Assembly (NCBI RefSeq): GCF_000203975.2
Contig: NZ_AFCF02000001.1
Coordinates: forward strand, 999,783 to 1,063,782
DNA from: Leisingera sp. ANG1
GTDB lineage: Bacteria > Pseudomonadota > Alphaproteobacteria > Rhodobacterales > Rhodobacteraceae
Direction of reading: 5' to 3'
DNA: 64,000 nucleotides
Within the stretch, counting starts at the first letter, position 1. Each line of letters starts with the position of its first letter. Made by a program: the position numbers and the translations under genes. Positions 1 through 8,686 of the stretch are shown here, piece after piece. The notes beneath the pieces were generated by a model. The model was not told the DNA's origin. It saw only the letters and a list, made by a program, of their open reading frames with translations, and did not search any database.

Positions 1-1
1 C

Positions 2-403
2 CGGTTCTATGCAGGCGGCGCGGGTGATGAATGGATCGAGGCACTGGAGCCGATCGGCACCAATGCAGACAAACCGCATCTGACCACCGCGCCCTGGCTG
101 ATCGTCGTCTTTGCCCAGCGCTGGGGCGAGTTCGCGGACGGCACCCGGTACAAGAACTACTACGTGCCGGAAAGCGTGAACATCGCCACCGGCGTGCTGC
201 TGACGGCGCTGCATACAGCGGGGTTGTTCACGCTAACCCATACTCCGAACCCGATGAAATTCCTGAACGGCACCCTGGGCCGCCCTGCATCAGAAAAACC
301 CACCATGATCATTGCCGTGGGCCATCCGGCAGACGATGCGATGGTGCCGTCGGTTGCCAAGATGAAAAAACCTCTGGAGCAAATCTGCCAGGTGTTTGAA
401 TGA
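2..403 (+). CDS. Nitroreductase family protein, C-terminal part
   Basis: The reading frame is open from the left edge to the TGA at 401-403, so the gene starts outside the window and only about 133 C-terminal residues are seen. The visible part has the FMN-dependent nitroreductase tail pattern: a YVPESVNIATG segment, then LTHTPNPMKFLN, then LGRP, and a late AVGHPADDA loop. Family members are flavoproteins that reduce nitro groups, quinones or related electrophiles with NAD(P)H; the substrate cannot be read from this fragment. The next gene overlaps its stop codon or starts just after it, suggesting a shared transcript. Family call good, substrate unknown. Confidence 0.8.
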   Translation, partial: RFYAGGAGDEWIEALEPIGTNADKPHLTTAPWLIVVFAQRWGEFADGTRYKNYYVPESVNIATGVLLTALHTAGLFTLTHTPNPMKFLNGTLGRPASEKPTMIIAVGHPADDAMVPSVAKMKKPLEQICQVFE

Positions 404-1265
404 AACCGCCCGCCGGATGACAGGCAGCCCGGCCTCCCTGACCCGCAGCCTGATACTGCAGGTGGTTCTGCCGCGGGGGATGGTGCTGCTGGTGTGGCTG
501 GCGTTTAACCACTGGATCCGGCTGCCGGTGCCGCTGACCTTTGTGCTGATCACGGCGGACGGGGTATACTTGCTTTGGCAGGCACGCGCGTTTTTACGCA
601 GCGCCGATGCCCATGTCCGAAGCACCGGCGCAATGGCTCCGGTCTGGGGCGGTTATCTGCTGCTGCTGTTTGCGGGGTTTGCGGCGCTGACCCAGTGGTG
701 GGATGCGCTGCTGATTGCCCGGGCGGTGGAGGAACCTGCCTATGCCGAACAGCGGCGGCTGGAGCGTGAAGCGCTCTATAGCCTGTCGGTTTCCGGTGAC
801 GGGACAACGCTGGTGTTTGACGGGGAGATCACCTTTGGCCTGACCCGCCGGATCGGCCAGATGGGCGCTGAGCATCCTGGTCTGCGTGTTGTCTCCTTAA
901 GCGGCCCAGGCGGGCTGATTGCGGAGGCGCGCGGCGTTGCCCGGCTGATCCGGCAGCAAGGCTGGGACACCCGTGCGGACGGGCTGTGCGCCTCTGCCTG
1001 CACCCTTGTGTTTGCTGCGGGCCGCGGGCGCACCCTTGGACCCGGCGGGCAGCTTGGCTTTCACAGCTATACCCTGCTGTTTGAAAGCGGGCTGCCGCAG
1101 ATTGATTTGCAGAGGGAACAGGAGAAAGACCGCGCCTTTCTGCTGGACCAGGGGGTGAGCGCAGAATTTGCAGGCAGGATTTTTGCGGTGCCGGGCTCGG
1201 AGCTGTGGCGGCCCAGCAGGGCAGAGCTGACCAGTGCCGGGTTGATTGGGCCAGACCAGCAGTGA
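396..1265 (+). CDS. Membrane-anchored periplasmic ClpP-fold (COG3904-like) protein
   Basis: A 289-residue protein if started at the TTG overlapping the upstream stop, or 282 residues from the ATG at 417. Two or three hydrophobic segments lie at residues 20-65 and 84-110, followed by a soluble domain. That domain carries SGPGG (169-173), a CASACTLVFAAG stretch (198-209) and GFHS (221-224), the pattern of COG3904 predicted periplasmic proteins with a Clp/SppA-like crotonase fold. Ser200 in CASAC is the best candidate for a nucleophile. I infer a membrane-tethered serine protease or a non-catalytic relative; substrate unknown. It overlaps the nitroreductase gene and is convergent with yebC. Confidence 0.6.
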   Translation: MNETARRMTGSPASLTRSLILQVVLPRGMVLLVWLAFNHWIRLPVPLTFVLITADGVYLLWQARAFLRSADAHVRSTGAMAPVWGGYLLLLFAGFAALTQWWDALLIARAVEEPAYAEQRRLEREALYSLSVSGDGTTLVFDGEITFGLTRRIGQMGAEHPGLRVVSLSGPGGLIAEARGVARLIRQQGWDTRADGLCASACTLVFAAGRGRTLGPGGQLGFHSYTLLFESGLPQIDLQREQEKDRAFLLDQGVSAEFAGRIFAVPGSELWRPSRAELTSAGLIGPDQQ

Positions 1266-1327
1266 GGGGGGCGCTGCCCCCTCGGCCCCTTGGACCTCCC
1301 CCCGGGGTACTTGCACCCAGAAAGAAG
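1264..1327 (+). repeat. Interspersed 3'-UTR repeat, copy A
   Basis: Begins inside the stop codon of the preceding gene. A G/C hairpin (arms 1264-1270 and 1277-1283) is followed by the box GGGGTACTTGCACCCAGA and then AAGAAG at 1304-1327. Close in sequence to the copy at 22182-22245 and related to those at 12069-12121 and 54575-54629. Confidence 0.6.
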
Positions 1328-1376
1328 CGCGGCAGTTTTTGAGGGCCCCGCATGGGCTTTGCATCAGAAGAAAGCA

Positions 1377-1403
1377 AAAGGCCCGCCGGATTGGCGGGCC
1401 TTT
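1377..1403 (-). terminator. Terminator-like hairpin between convergent genes
   Basis: Perfect 11-bp inverted repeat AAAGGCCCGCC / GGCGGGCCTTT with a 5-nt loop. On the minus strand it is followed by a T-rich run, so it most likely ends yebC transcripts (stop 21 bp away). It may also act on the plus strand. Confidence 0.65.
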
Positions 1404-1424
1404 GAATTCATTTCAGGCGCTGGC

Positions 1425-2165
1425 TCAGAGCTGCGCCATGACCTCGTCGGTGGCCTCAAAATTGGTGGTGACGCGCTGAACGTCGTCGTCGTCTTCCAGC
1501 GCATCGACCAGCTTCATCAGCTTTTGCATGCCTTCCAGGTCCAGCTCGGTGGTGGTGGTCGGCTTCCAGACCAGCTTGGTCGATTCGGATTCGCCCAGCT
1601 CGGTCTCAAGCGCATTGGAGACGTCGTTGAGGTCGCTGTCGGCGCAATAGATGATGTGGCCGTCCTCGGCGCTTTCGACGTCTTCTGCACCGGCTTCGAT
1701 CGCGGCCATCATCACGGTGTCGGCGTCGCCAACGGAGGCCGGGTACGTGACTTCACCCTTGCGTTCGAACATGAAGCCGACAGAGCCGGTTTCGCCCAGG
1801 TTGCCGCCGTTCTTGGAGAAGGTGGAGCGCACGTTGGAGGCAGTGCGGTTTTTGTTGTCGGTCATCGCCTCGACGATCACCGCAACACCATTGGGGCCGT
1901 AGCCCTCATAGCGGATTTCGTCATAGTTCTCGGCGTCGCCGCCGATGGCCTTCTTGATCGCGCGTTCGATCACGTCCTTGGGGACGGATTGGCTCTTGGC
2001 CTCTTTTACGGCCAGGCGCAGACGCGGGTTCTTGTCGGGATCGGGGTCGCCCATCTTGGCGGCCACGGTGATCTCCTTGGCCAGCTTGGAAAACAGTTTT
2101 GACCGCGCCGCGTCCTGACGGCCCTTGCGGTGCTGAATGTTAGCCCATTTTGAATGGCCTGCCAT
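1425..2165 (-). CDS. yebC: YebC/PmpR (TACO1) family protein
   Basis: A 246-residue protein with the diagnostic N-terminus [19 protein letters not shown], which fixes the start at 2165 although the frame stays open upstream. The family-typical [17 protein letters not shown] and [23 protein letters not shown] blocks follow, and the length is normal. YebC proteins bind DNA or nascent translation complexes and are variously described as transcriptional regulators (PmpR) or factors helping ribosomes through proline-rich stretches; which applies here cannot be told. It is monocistronic as seen here, with a likely terminator at 1377-1403 and a divergent permease gene upstream. Confidence 0.95.
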   Translation of the reverse strand: MAGHSKWANIQHRKGRQDAARSKLFSKLAKEITVAAKMGDPDPDKNPRLRLAVKEAKSQSVPKDVIERAIKKAIGGDAENYDEIRYEGYGPNGVAVIVEAMTDNKNRTASNVRSTFSKNGGNLGETGSVGFMFERKGEVTYPASVGDADTVMMAAIEAGAEDVESAEDGHIIYCADSDLNDVSNALETELGESESTKLVWKPTTTTELDLEGMQKLMKLVDALEDDDDVQRVTTNFEATDEVMAQL

Positions 2166-2287
2166 GGTGCATCCTTGCTGCTGTATATCTGAATTGGCGC
2201 CCATATAGCCTTGGGATGTGCCGGCTTTCAAGCGCCCCTGCCCCGCTTTGCCCTTGTTCCGCGGGGTTTCGGGGATAAGCTGGCGCC

Positions 2288-4063
2288 ATGACATATGATC
2301 AAGCTGTTTTGTTTGCGTTATTTGCTGCTGTCTTTGCCCTGCTGTTGTGGGGGCGTTTCCGCTACGATCTGGTGGCCTTTGCCGCGCTTATGGCGGGCGT
2401 GGTGCTGGGGGTTGTGCCAGCCAAAGACGCCTTTGCCGGCTTCGGGCACCCTGCGACGCTGGTAGTGGCGCTGGTGCTGATCGTCTCTGCCGGGCTGGTG
2501 CGGTCGGGCGCAGTGTTCCTGATCACCCGGACGCTGATAGACAGTGCGCGGGGCCTGGGCGGCCACATCGCGCTGATGGGCGGGGTTGGCGCCGTGCTGT
2601 CGGCCTTCATGAACAATGTGGCGGCGCTGGCGCTGCTGATGCCGGTGGACATTCAGACCGCACGCAAGGCAGGCCGTGCGCCGGGACTGAGCCTGATGCC
2701 GCTGTCCTTTGCCACCATCCTGGGCGGCATGGTCACGCTGATCGGCACGCCCCCCAACATCATCATTGCCGCGATCCGCGGCGAGACGCTGGGGGAGCCG
2801 TTCAAGATGTTCGATTTCGCCCCGGTCGGCGGCATTGCCGCGCTGGCGGGGCTTGCCTTTGTCGCGCTGATCGGCTGGCGGCTGATCCCAGCGCGGGAGA
2901 ATGCGGCCGGCGCGTCCGAAGCGCAGCTGGCGCCCTATATCGCCGAGCTGACGGTGGGCGGCGGATCTGAGCTGATTGGCAAGCGGCTGGGGGAACTGGA
3001 CGAAGAGGCCGAGAAGGCCGATGTAGCGATCCTGGGCCTGATCCGGGACGGCAAGCGGCGCTATGGGCGCTCCGCCGCGGCGACGCTGCGCGAAGGCGAT
3101 ACGCTGGTGATCGAGGCGGAACCCGAGGCGCTGGATGAGTTCCGCAGCGCGCTCAAGCTGGAGTTTGCTGATGCCGCACGGTCCGAAAAGCTGACGGCGG
3201 CGGGTGAAGGGCTGGAGCTGACGGAACTGGTGGTGCCGGAGACCGCCCGCATCCGGGGGCGAACGGCGCAGTCCGTCGGGCTGGCCTGGCGGCAGAGCGC
3301 AGTGCTGCTGGGGATTTCCCGCCAGGGCACGCGGATCACCCGCCATATCCGTCAGACAGAGGTTCAGGCCGGCGATATTCTGCTGCTGCTGTCACCGCGG
3401 GGGCGCAGCGCCGATGTGGCCGACTGGCTGGGCTGCCTGCCATTGGCGGCGCGCGGCCTGTCGGTCACAGCGAACGACAAGACCTGGGCCGCCATCGGGC
3501 TGTTTGCCGCAGCGGTGCTCGCAGCCTCTGTCGGGCTGTTGTACCTGCCTGTGGCGCTGGGGCTGGTGGCCATCGGCTATGTTCTGCTGAAGATCCTGCC
3601 GGTGGCAGAGATCTATGACCACGTGGAATGGCCGGTGGTGGTGCTGCTGGGATCAATGATCCCGCTGGGGGCGGCGCTGGACACATCCGGCGGCACGGCG
3701 CTGATTGCCAATGCGCTGACCGGGCTGACCGCGGGCCTGCCCGCCTGGGCAGTGCTGACGGTGCTGATGGTGGTCACCATGACCCTGTCGGATGTGCTGA
3801 ACAACACTGCCACGGCGATTGTGGCAGCGCCTGTTGGCATCCAGATGGCGGAAACGCTGGGTGTTTCGCCCGATCCGTTTCTGATGGCTGTGGCAGTTGC
3901 CGCGTCTGCCGCCTTCCTGACCCCGATCGGGCACAAGAACAATACGCTGGTGCTGGGACCTGGCGGCTACCATTTCGGCGACTACTGGCGGATGGGACTG
4001 CCGCTGGAAGCGCTGGTCATCGCGGTGTCAATTCCCGCCATTCTGGTGTTCTGGCCCCTTTGA
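2288..4063 (+). CDS. SLC13/DASS-type permease with TrkA-C domains
   Basis: A 591-residue polytopic membrane protein. The first transport half has the hairpin [14 protein letters not shown] (107-120) and [11 protein letters not shown] (150-160). A cytosolic insert (about 215-385) has two TrkA-C-like lobes, the second ending QAGDILLLL. The second half carries [17 protein letters not shown] and a [19 protein letters not shown] tail. This is the architecture of bacterial DASS/CitT-type sodium-coupled transporters for dicarboxylates, sulfate or similar anions. The substrate is not readable. The next minus-strand permease has the same architecture, so the two face each other as convergent paralogues. 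Confidence 0.88.
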   Translation: MTYDQAVLFALFAAVFALLLWGRFRYDLVAFAALMAGVVLGVVPAKDAFAGFGHPATLVVALVLIVSAGLVRSGAVFLITRTLIDSARGLGGHIALMGGVGAVLSAFMNNVAALALLMPVDIQTARKAGRAPGLSLMPLSFATILGGMVTLIGTPPNIIIAAIRGETLGEPFKMFDFAPVGGIAALAGLAFVALIGWRLIPARENAAGASEAQLAPYIAELTVGGGSELIGKRLGELDEEAEKADVAILGLIRDGKRRYGRSAAATLREGDTLVIEAEPEALDEFRSALKLEFADAARSEKLTAAGEGLELTELVVPETARIRGRTAQSVGLAWRQSAVLLGISRQGTRITRHIRQTEVQAGDILLLLSPRGRSADVADWLGCLPLAARGLSVTANDKTWAAIGLFAAAVLAASVGLLYLPVALGLVAIGYVLLKILPVAEIYDHVEWPVVVLLGSMIPLGAALDTSGGTALIANALTGLTAGLPAWAVLTVLMVVTMTLSDVLNNTATAIVAAPVGIQMAETLGVSPDPFLMAVAVAASAAFLTPIGHKNNTLVLGPGGYHFGDYWRMGLPLEALVIAVSIPAILVFWPL

Positions 4064-4084
4064 GGGCCACGCACCGGCTGCCGC

Positions 4085-4210
4085 TTATTGCGGTTGCTCC
4101 TGCTGAACCGGATGCGCGCGGGCGGCGCCGCTGGTCTGGGCTTGCGACACCAGCGCAATTGCGGTGGAGCCGGCGAGGACGACAAACAAAAACACTTTTC
4201 TGAAACTCAT
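4085..4210 (-). CDS. Small putative exported or membrane peptide
   Basis: A 41-codon frame on the minus strand. It starts MSFRKVFLFVVLAGSTAIA, a basic N-terminus plus hydrophobic core like a signal peptide or single membrane helix, and ends in a polar Gln/Pro-rich tail (HPVQQEQPQ). An AAGG stretch lies about 10 nt before the ATG. It fills the gap between two convergent permease genes. No family recognised; the case rests on signal-peptide shape and ribosome-binding site alone, so chance is possible. Confidence 0.4.
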   Translation of the reverse strand: MSFRKVFLFVVLAGSTAIALVSQAQTSGAARAHPVQQEQPQ

Positions 4211-4287
4211 GGTCTTGGACCTTATGAAGACACTGCTCCTCTCCATATGGGCAATAGTTTAACAGTTTCATGTAACCGGGGTCACAG

Positions 4288-4312
4288 AAGGCGGCTTTTC
4301 GCCGCCTTTTTC
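4288..4312 (+). terminator. Rho-independent terminator
   Basis: Stem AAGGCGGC / GCCGCCTT with loop TTTTC, followed on the plus strand by TTTCTGTTCT. It best serves plus-strand transcripts from the permease at 2288-4063 and sits 15 bp past the stop of the opposing permease, so it may work both ways. Confidence 0.6.
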
Positions 4313-4326
4313 TGTTCTAGGAGGGC

Positions 4327-6105
4327 TCAGAGCGGCCAGAAGAACGGGATGAGCAGCGAGGCCACCATACCAACGGTCAGGTTCAGCGGGATACCGACGC
4401 GCAGGAAATCGGTGAACTTGTATCCGCCCGGGCCGTAGACCAGCGTGTTGGTCTGATAGCCGATCGGGGTTGCGAAAGAGGCCGAGGCCGCCACCATCAC
4501 CGCCACCACCAGAGGGCGCGGATCGACGCCCATGGCCTGTGCCAGCCCAATTGCAATCGGGGTGACGACCACGGCAACTGCATTGTTGGACACCAGCTCC
4601 GTCAGCACTGAGGTCAGGAGATAGACGGCCCAAACCAGCAGGAACGGCGGCAGCATCGACAAGGCTGGCGCAATGGCGTTGACAATCAGGGCCACCGCGC
4701 CAGAGCTTTCCAGCGCGGCACCGATGGCCAGCATCGAGAAGATCAGTGCTAGCAGACGCCCGTCGACAAAAGAAAATGCCTCATCCGCGTCGATGCAGCG
4801 GGTGATAAAGACCAGCGAGACCATCAGCAGCGACAGCATCAGGATCGGTGCGACGCCAAAGGCGGCCAGCAGCACGATGCCCAGGAGCGCAACAACAGCG
4901 ATTGGTGCGTGGCTGCGGCGGTAGGCCCGCTGGGTCGGCTGCGAGACATCGGCCAGATCCATGTCAGCCGCCAAGCGCTGGATATCGGCGGGCGCGCCCT
5001 CCAGCAGAAGGGTATCGCCGATCCGCACGACCAGATCGTCCAGCTGCACGCCGATGTTCTGGTTCCGCCGGTGCACCGCCAGCGTATAGACGCCATAGCG
5101 CCGGCGCAGGCGCAGGGCGCCCAGGCTGCGGCCCACCATCCGGCAGCCCGGGGTAATCAGCACTTCGACGGTTTGGGTCTCGATGGCGGACACCTGATCG
5201 ACCCGCTTCAGTTCCTTGTTTGATTGCAGGCTCAGCAGCTCTGTCATCCGGGTCCGCAGCACTACCCGGTCGCCGACCTGCAGCTCCACCCCCTGAAGAT
5301 TGCGGCGCAGAGAGGCGTCGCCGCGGATCACGTCGATGAGGCGCACGCCGGGGCGCTTGAACAGCTGCACGCCGGTGACTTCGCGGCCAATGAGGTTGCT
5401 TTCGGGCGGGATCACCGCCTCGGTGAAGAATTTCATCTTCGATTTGTCGCTGAGCAGCTCTGCCATGCTGTCGCGCGCAGGAAGCAGGCGCGGCGCGATG
5501 AAGCGCAGGTAGACCATGCCGTAGGCGACGAGGATCAGGCCCAGCGGGGTGACCTCAAAAATGGTGAAGGGCTTCAGCCCCTGCGCCCGCGCCACACCGT
5601 CCACCAGCAGGTTGGTCGAGGTGCCGATCAGCGTCAGGGTGCCGCCCAGGATCGCCGCATAGCTGAGCGGGATCAGCATCTTGGACGCAGAGACGTTGAG
5701 GGTGCGGGCGATCTGGATGAAGACCGGGATCATCACCACCACCACCGGCGTGTTGGACACAACGGCGGAGGCGGTGACGACAAACGCCATCAGCAGAGCG
5801 ACGGCCAGTTTCGGGTTTACTTCTGCCTGCTTCTTGGCGATCTGGGTGAAGGCGTCGAGTGCACCAGTGCGCACCAGAGCGCCCATGATGATGAACATCG
5901 CGGCAATGGTCCAGGGTGCCGGGTTGGACAGAACCGGCAGCGCCTCGCCATAGGGCAAAACGCCGGTGGCCAGCATCGCAGCAACGCCGGTCAGCGCCAC
6001 CACTTCGGTTGGATAGGTTTCCCGGAGAAACGCCACGAACATCGCCAGGACAATTGCAAGCGCCAGAAATGCGCTGCCGGTGTCACCAAGTTGGAAGTAC
6101 TGCAT
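4327..6105 (-). CDS. SLC13 family permease with TrkA-C domains
   Basis: A 592-residue membrane protein. The first half has VSNTPVVVVMIPVF (116-129) and TLIGTSTNLLV (158-168), followed by two RCK/TrkA-C-like lobes around residues 215-400. The second half has ELVSNNAVAVVVTPIA and ends FATPIGYQTNTLVYGPGGY. The layout is that of sulfate, organic-anion or dicarboxylate carriers with regulatory TrkA-C inserts. Substrate unknown. It ends against the other SLC13 gene. Upstream, a GGCGGGG/CCCCGCC hairpin at 6134-6153 separates it from the phosphoesterase gene. Confidence 0.88.
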   Translation of the reverse strand: MQYFQLGDTGSAFLALAIVLAMFVAFLRETYPTEVVALTGVAAMLATGVLPYGEALPVLSNPAPWTIAAMFIIMGALVRTGALDAFTQIAKKQAEVNPKLAVALLMAFVVTASAVVSNTPVVVVMIPVFIQIARTLNVSASKMLIPLSYAAILGGTLTLIGTSTNLLVDGVARAQGLKPFTIFEVTPLGLILVAYGMVYLRFIAPRLLPARDSMAELLSDKSKMKFFTEAVIPPESNLIGREVTGVQLFKRPGVRLIDVIRGDASLRRNLQGVELQVGDRVVLRTRMTELLSLQSNKELKRVDQVSAIETQTVEVLITPGCRMVGRSLGALRLRRRYGVYTLAVHRRNQNIGVQLDDLVVRIGDTLLLEGAPADIQRLAADMDLADVSQPTQRAYRRSHAPIAVVALLGIVLLAAFGVAPILMLSLLMVSLVFITRCIDADEAFSFVDGRLLALIFSMLAIGAALESSGAVALIVNAIAPALSMLPPFLLVWAVYLLTSVLTELVSNNAVAVVVTPIAIGLAQAMGVDPRPLVVAVMVAASASFATPIGYQTNTLVYGPGGYKFTDFLRVGIPLNLTVGMVASLLIPFFWPL

Positions 6106-6133
6106 AAACCGTGACTTTGCCCATGTTGTTAAA

Positions 6134-6153
6134 GGCGGGGTTTACGCCCCGCC
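6134..6153 (-). terminator. Hairpin upstream of the SLC13 permease gene
   Basis: Inverted repeat GGCGGGG / CCCCGCC with a 6-nt loop. Read on the minus strand it is followed by TTTAAC, so it could end transcripts of the phosphoesterase gene that stops at 6305, or form a 5'-leader hairpin of the permease mRNA. Confidence 0.4.
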
Positions 6154-6304
6154 ATCGCGCAGTTTCCCCGAAACCAGAGGGCTGAGCAAGAATTTCCGGC
6201 AAAGCAGATGCCCAACGGCGCGGAAAGGGCATTTTGCCCGGAAATCCGCGGCTTTAGCGTCAATTCTCCCGTCTGCTGGTGCTTGCAGCGGCGGCGGGTC
6301 CCGT

Positions 6305-7117
6305 TCAGGGGGCCGCTGGCTCGAGCAGCCCGCCGTTGCGCACCATGCGAATCTTCTTGGCGGCCCCGGTGCGGTCGTCGGTCTCGACAAACACGCCGGA
6401 CAGCGTCGCCTCGCCATTTGCCGGGGTAAAGCGGGCCTTGGGCATGCCGGTCAGGAAGCGGCGCATCGGTTCGGCCTTGTCCATGCCAATGACGGAATTG
6501 TAGTCGCCGCACATGCCGGCGTCGGTCAGATACCCGGTGCCTTCCGAAAGGATCTGCGCATCCGCTGTCGGCACATGGGTATGGGTGCCCACCACCAGCG
6601 AGGCGCGGCCGTTGCAGAAGTGGCCCATCGCCATCTTCTCCGAGGTTGCCTCGCAGTGCATGTCGACGATGACCGCCTGCGCCAGCCCGCCGCGCGGGTG
6701 CGACTTCAGCACCGCCTCTACTGCGCCGAAGGGGTCGTCGAAGGCGCGTTTCATGAACACCTGCCCCAGCGCCTGCACCACCAGCACCTTGCGTCCGCCC
6801 GGCGCGTTGAAGAGTCTGTAGCCGCGGCCCGGCGCGCCTTTGGCAAAGTTCAGAGGCCGGATGATGCGCTGCTCTTTCTCGATGAACTGTAACATGTCTT
6901 TCTGATCAAAGGCATGATCGCCCAGTGTCAGGCAGTCGACGCCCGCATCCAGCAACAGCTTGGCGTGCTCGCCGCTCAGCCCCATGCCGTTGGAGGCGTT
7001 TTCGCCGTTCACCACCACAAAATCGAGCCGCCACTCCTGCCGCAGACGCGGCAGGGTTTCGGTGATGGCACGGCGCCCGGCGCGGCCCATCACATCGCCA
7101 AGGAAAAGAATACGCAT
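6305..7117 (-). CDS. TIGR00282 family metallophosphoesterase (YmdB-like)
   Basis: A 270-residue protein starting MRILFLGDVMGRAGRRA. The metal ligands of the YmdB/DR1281 family are visible: D8, E39 and N40 (in NGENAS), D67-H68 (in GDHAFD, where the Bacillus protein has Asn-His), H154 (MHCE), H179 and H181 (GTHTH). Characterised family members hydrolyse cyclic nucleotides, mainly 2',3'-cAMP, and act in RNA turnover or biofilm switching. The start was placed at the canonical MRIL although the frame is open further upstream. It lies 74 bp downstream of the VOC gene on the same strand. Confidence 0.88.
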   Translation of the reverse strand: MRILFLGDVMGRAGRRAITETLPRLRQEWRLDFVVVNGENASNGMGLSGEHAKLLLDAGVDCLTLGDHAFDQKDMLQFIEKEQRIIRPLNFAKGAPGRGYRLFNAPGGRKVLVVQALGQVFMKRAFDDPFGAVEAVLKSHPRGGLAQAVIVDMHCEATSEKMAMGHFCNGRASLVVGTHTHVPTADAQILSEGTGYLTDAGMCGDYNSVIGMDKAEPMRRFLTGMPKARFTPANGEATLSGVFVETDDRTGAAKKIRMVRNGGLLEPAAP

Positions 7118-7191
7118 GCCCGGCTGGTAGGCAACACGGCGCCAAAGAGCAAGGCCCCGCAGTGCGTTTTCGCATCGGTGTGGCGCCCGGC

Positions 7192-7692
7192 TCAGCTGTA
7201 GGCGCCCGCCGAATACGTCAGTTCGTAGCCGTGCGAATAAATTTCGAACACGTTGCCGAACGGGTCTTCGACATAGACCATGCGATAGGGCTTTTCGCCC
7301 GGATAATACTCCCGCACCGGCATCCGCTGCTTGCCGCCGGCCGCGACGATCCTTTGCGCCAGGCCCTCGACGTCGGGGTCCTGCACACAGAAATGGAAGA
7401 GGCCGTGACGGCGGTAGTCCAGATTGTCGGACGGCGCGTAATTTCCATCGAATTCGAACAATTCGATGCCGACGCGGTCGGCGGTGGACAGGTGAGCGAT
7501 GCGCAGCCGCGACCAGCCGGCCCCGAACACATCCGTGCACATACGGCCGATGTCACTGTCTTCCTCCACCACTTCGGTTGGGTTCATAATGACGTAGAAG
7601 CCCATGACTTCTGCATAGAATTTCATTGCGGCGTCCAGGTCCGGAACAGACAGGCCGATGTGGGAAAAACTGCGCGGGGCGGTCAGCATCAT
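7192..7692 (-). CDS. VOC superfamily protein (glyoxalase/dioxygenase fold)
   Basis: A 166-residue single-lobe pair of beta-alpha-beta-beta-beta modules. The first module contains HIGLSVPDLDAAMKFY, the second HGLFHFCVQDPD and YVEDPFGNVFEIYSHGYE. His and Glu at the expected ends of the modules suit a divalent metal site. This fold covers glyoxalase I, fosfomycin-resistance and extradiol dioxygenase proteins; I cannot choose among them. The start follows an AAGGAGAC ribosome-binding site that could serve either ATG of the MM pair. It is divergent from a LysR gene with a dyad between them, so it is probably that regulator's target. Confidence 0.85.
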   Translation of the reverse strand: MMLTAPRSFSHIGLSVPDLDAAMKFYAEVMGFYVIMNPTEVVEEDSDIGRMCTDVFGAGWSRLRIAHLSTADRVGIELFEFDGNYAPSDNLDYRRHGLFHFCVQDPDVEGLAQRIVAAGGKQRMPVREYYPGEKPYRMVYVEDPFGNVFEIYSHGYELTYSAGAYS

Positions 7693-7768
7693 AGTCTCCT
7701 TGGATGGTGTTTTGCTTGTTGCCACCCGGAGATAGGGTTGCAGGAGAAGAAGGAAAAATTATCATTCA

Positions 7769-7783
7769 TTATGCGATCCATAA
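7769..7783. promoter_or_regulatory. Candidate LysR operator (TTATG-N5-CATAA)
   Basis: Perfect 5-bp inverted repeat containing the T-N11-A LysR pattern. It lies in the 106-bp gap between the divergent VOC and LysR genes, 16 bp before the LysR start. Confidence 0.55.
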
Positions 7784-7798
7784 CAAAATGAGCCAAAG

Positions 7799-8686
7799 AT
7801 GCTGAATGCCACCTGGCTGGAAACCTTCACTGTGCTGAGCAGACTGGACAGTTTCACACGCACCGCAGCGCGGCTGAACATGACCCAGCCCGGGGTTACC
7901 CAGCACATCAAGAAACTGGAGCAGCAGGTGGGCACACCGCTGCTGGTCCGCCACGGCAAAAGCTTCAGCCTGACGGACGCAGGCGTTGCGGTGGCCGCTC
8001 TAGGCCGCAGGCGCCAGGCTGAAGAAGACGCGCTGCGCCAGGACCTGGGACAGGATGATCCCGGCCGCGGCCATGTGCGCATCGCCTGCCCCGGCGGGCT
8101 GGCGGTTCTGATCTACGCCGAGGTGGAGGTGCATCTGGCGCGCTGGCCGGAACTGACGCTGTCGCTGCAGGCGGCACCGCAAGCCTCCATCGAAGCGCTA
8201 CTGCTGTCCGGGGAGCTGGATCTGGGCATCCTGCACCGTGAGCTGGATGCGCCGCGGCTGATGGCGGAGCGGCTGGGGCGCGACCGGCTGAACCTGATCC
8301 TGCCGTCAGATGCGGCAGACAGGCCTGAGTTTGAAACGCTGCAGAAACTGGGGCTGGTTGACCACCCTGACGCCGCCGCCCTGGCAGACCGGCTGCTGGC
8401 GGCAAACTATCCTGACTATCGCGGCTCCGCCGGGTTGCGCAGGCGCGCCTTCCTCAACCAGATCGGCCAAATCTTGAGCCCGGTATCTGCCGGGGCCGGT
8501 TACACCATCCTGCCGCAAAGCGCTGTTCTGGCGCAGCAGGGCCAAGGAACCTTCCGCACCGCGGCGCTGAAGGCGCCGCTGGAGGATGACCTGTGGCTGG
8601 TCCGGCAGAAGCAGGAGGCGCCGCCGGCGCGCCTCGCCTTCTTCGAAGCCGCGATCCGCAGAACCTGCGCCCGGCTAGCGGATTAG
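7799..8686 (+). CDS. LysR family transcriptional regulator
   Basis: A 295-residue protein. The N-terminal winged HTH spans about residues 5-63 (WLETFTVLSRLDSFTRTAAR, then MTQPGVTQHIKKLEQ), followed by a linker helix and a two-lobed periplasmic-binding-like effector domain (about 90-290). It is transcribed away from the VOC gene across a gap carrying a LysR-type dyad, the usual layout of a LysR regulator controlling its divergent neighbour and itself. The effector is unknown. Its stop codon overlaps the end of the convergent cyclo-ligase gene by 4 bp. Confidence 0.92.
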   Translation: MLNATWLETFTVLSRLDSFTRTAARLNMTQPGVTQHIKKLEQQVGTPLLVRHGKSFSLTDAGVAVAALGRRRQAEEDALRQDLGQDDPGRGHVRIACPGGLAVLIYAEVEVHLARWPELTLSLQAAPQASIEALLLSGELDLGILHRELDAPRLMAERLGRDRLNLILPSDAADRPEFETLQKLGLVDHPDAAALADRLLAANYPDYRGSAGLRRRAFLNQIGQILSPVSAGAGYTILPQSAVLAQQGQGTFRTAALKAPLEDDLWLVRQKQEAPPARLAFFEAAIRRTCARLAD

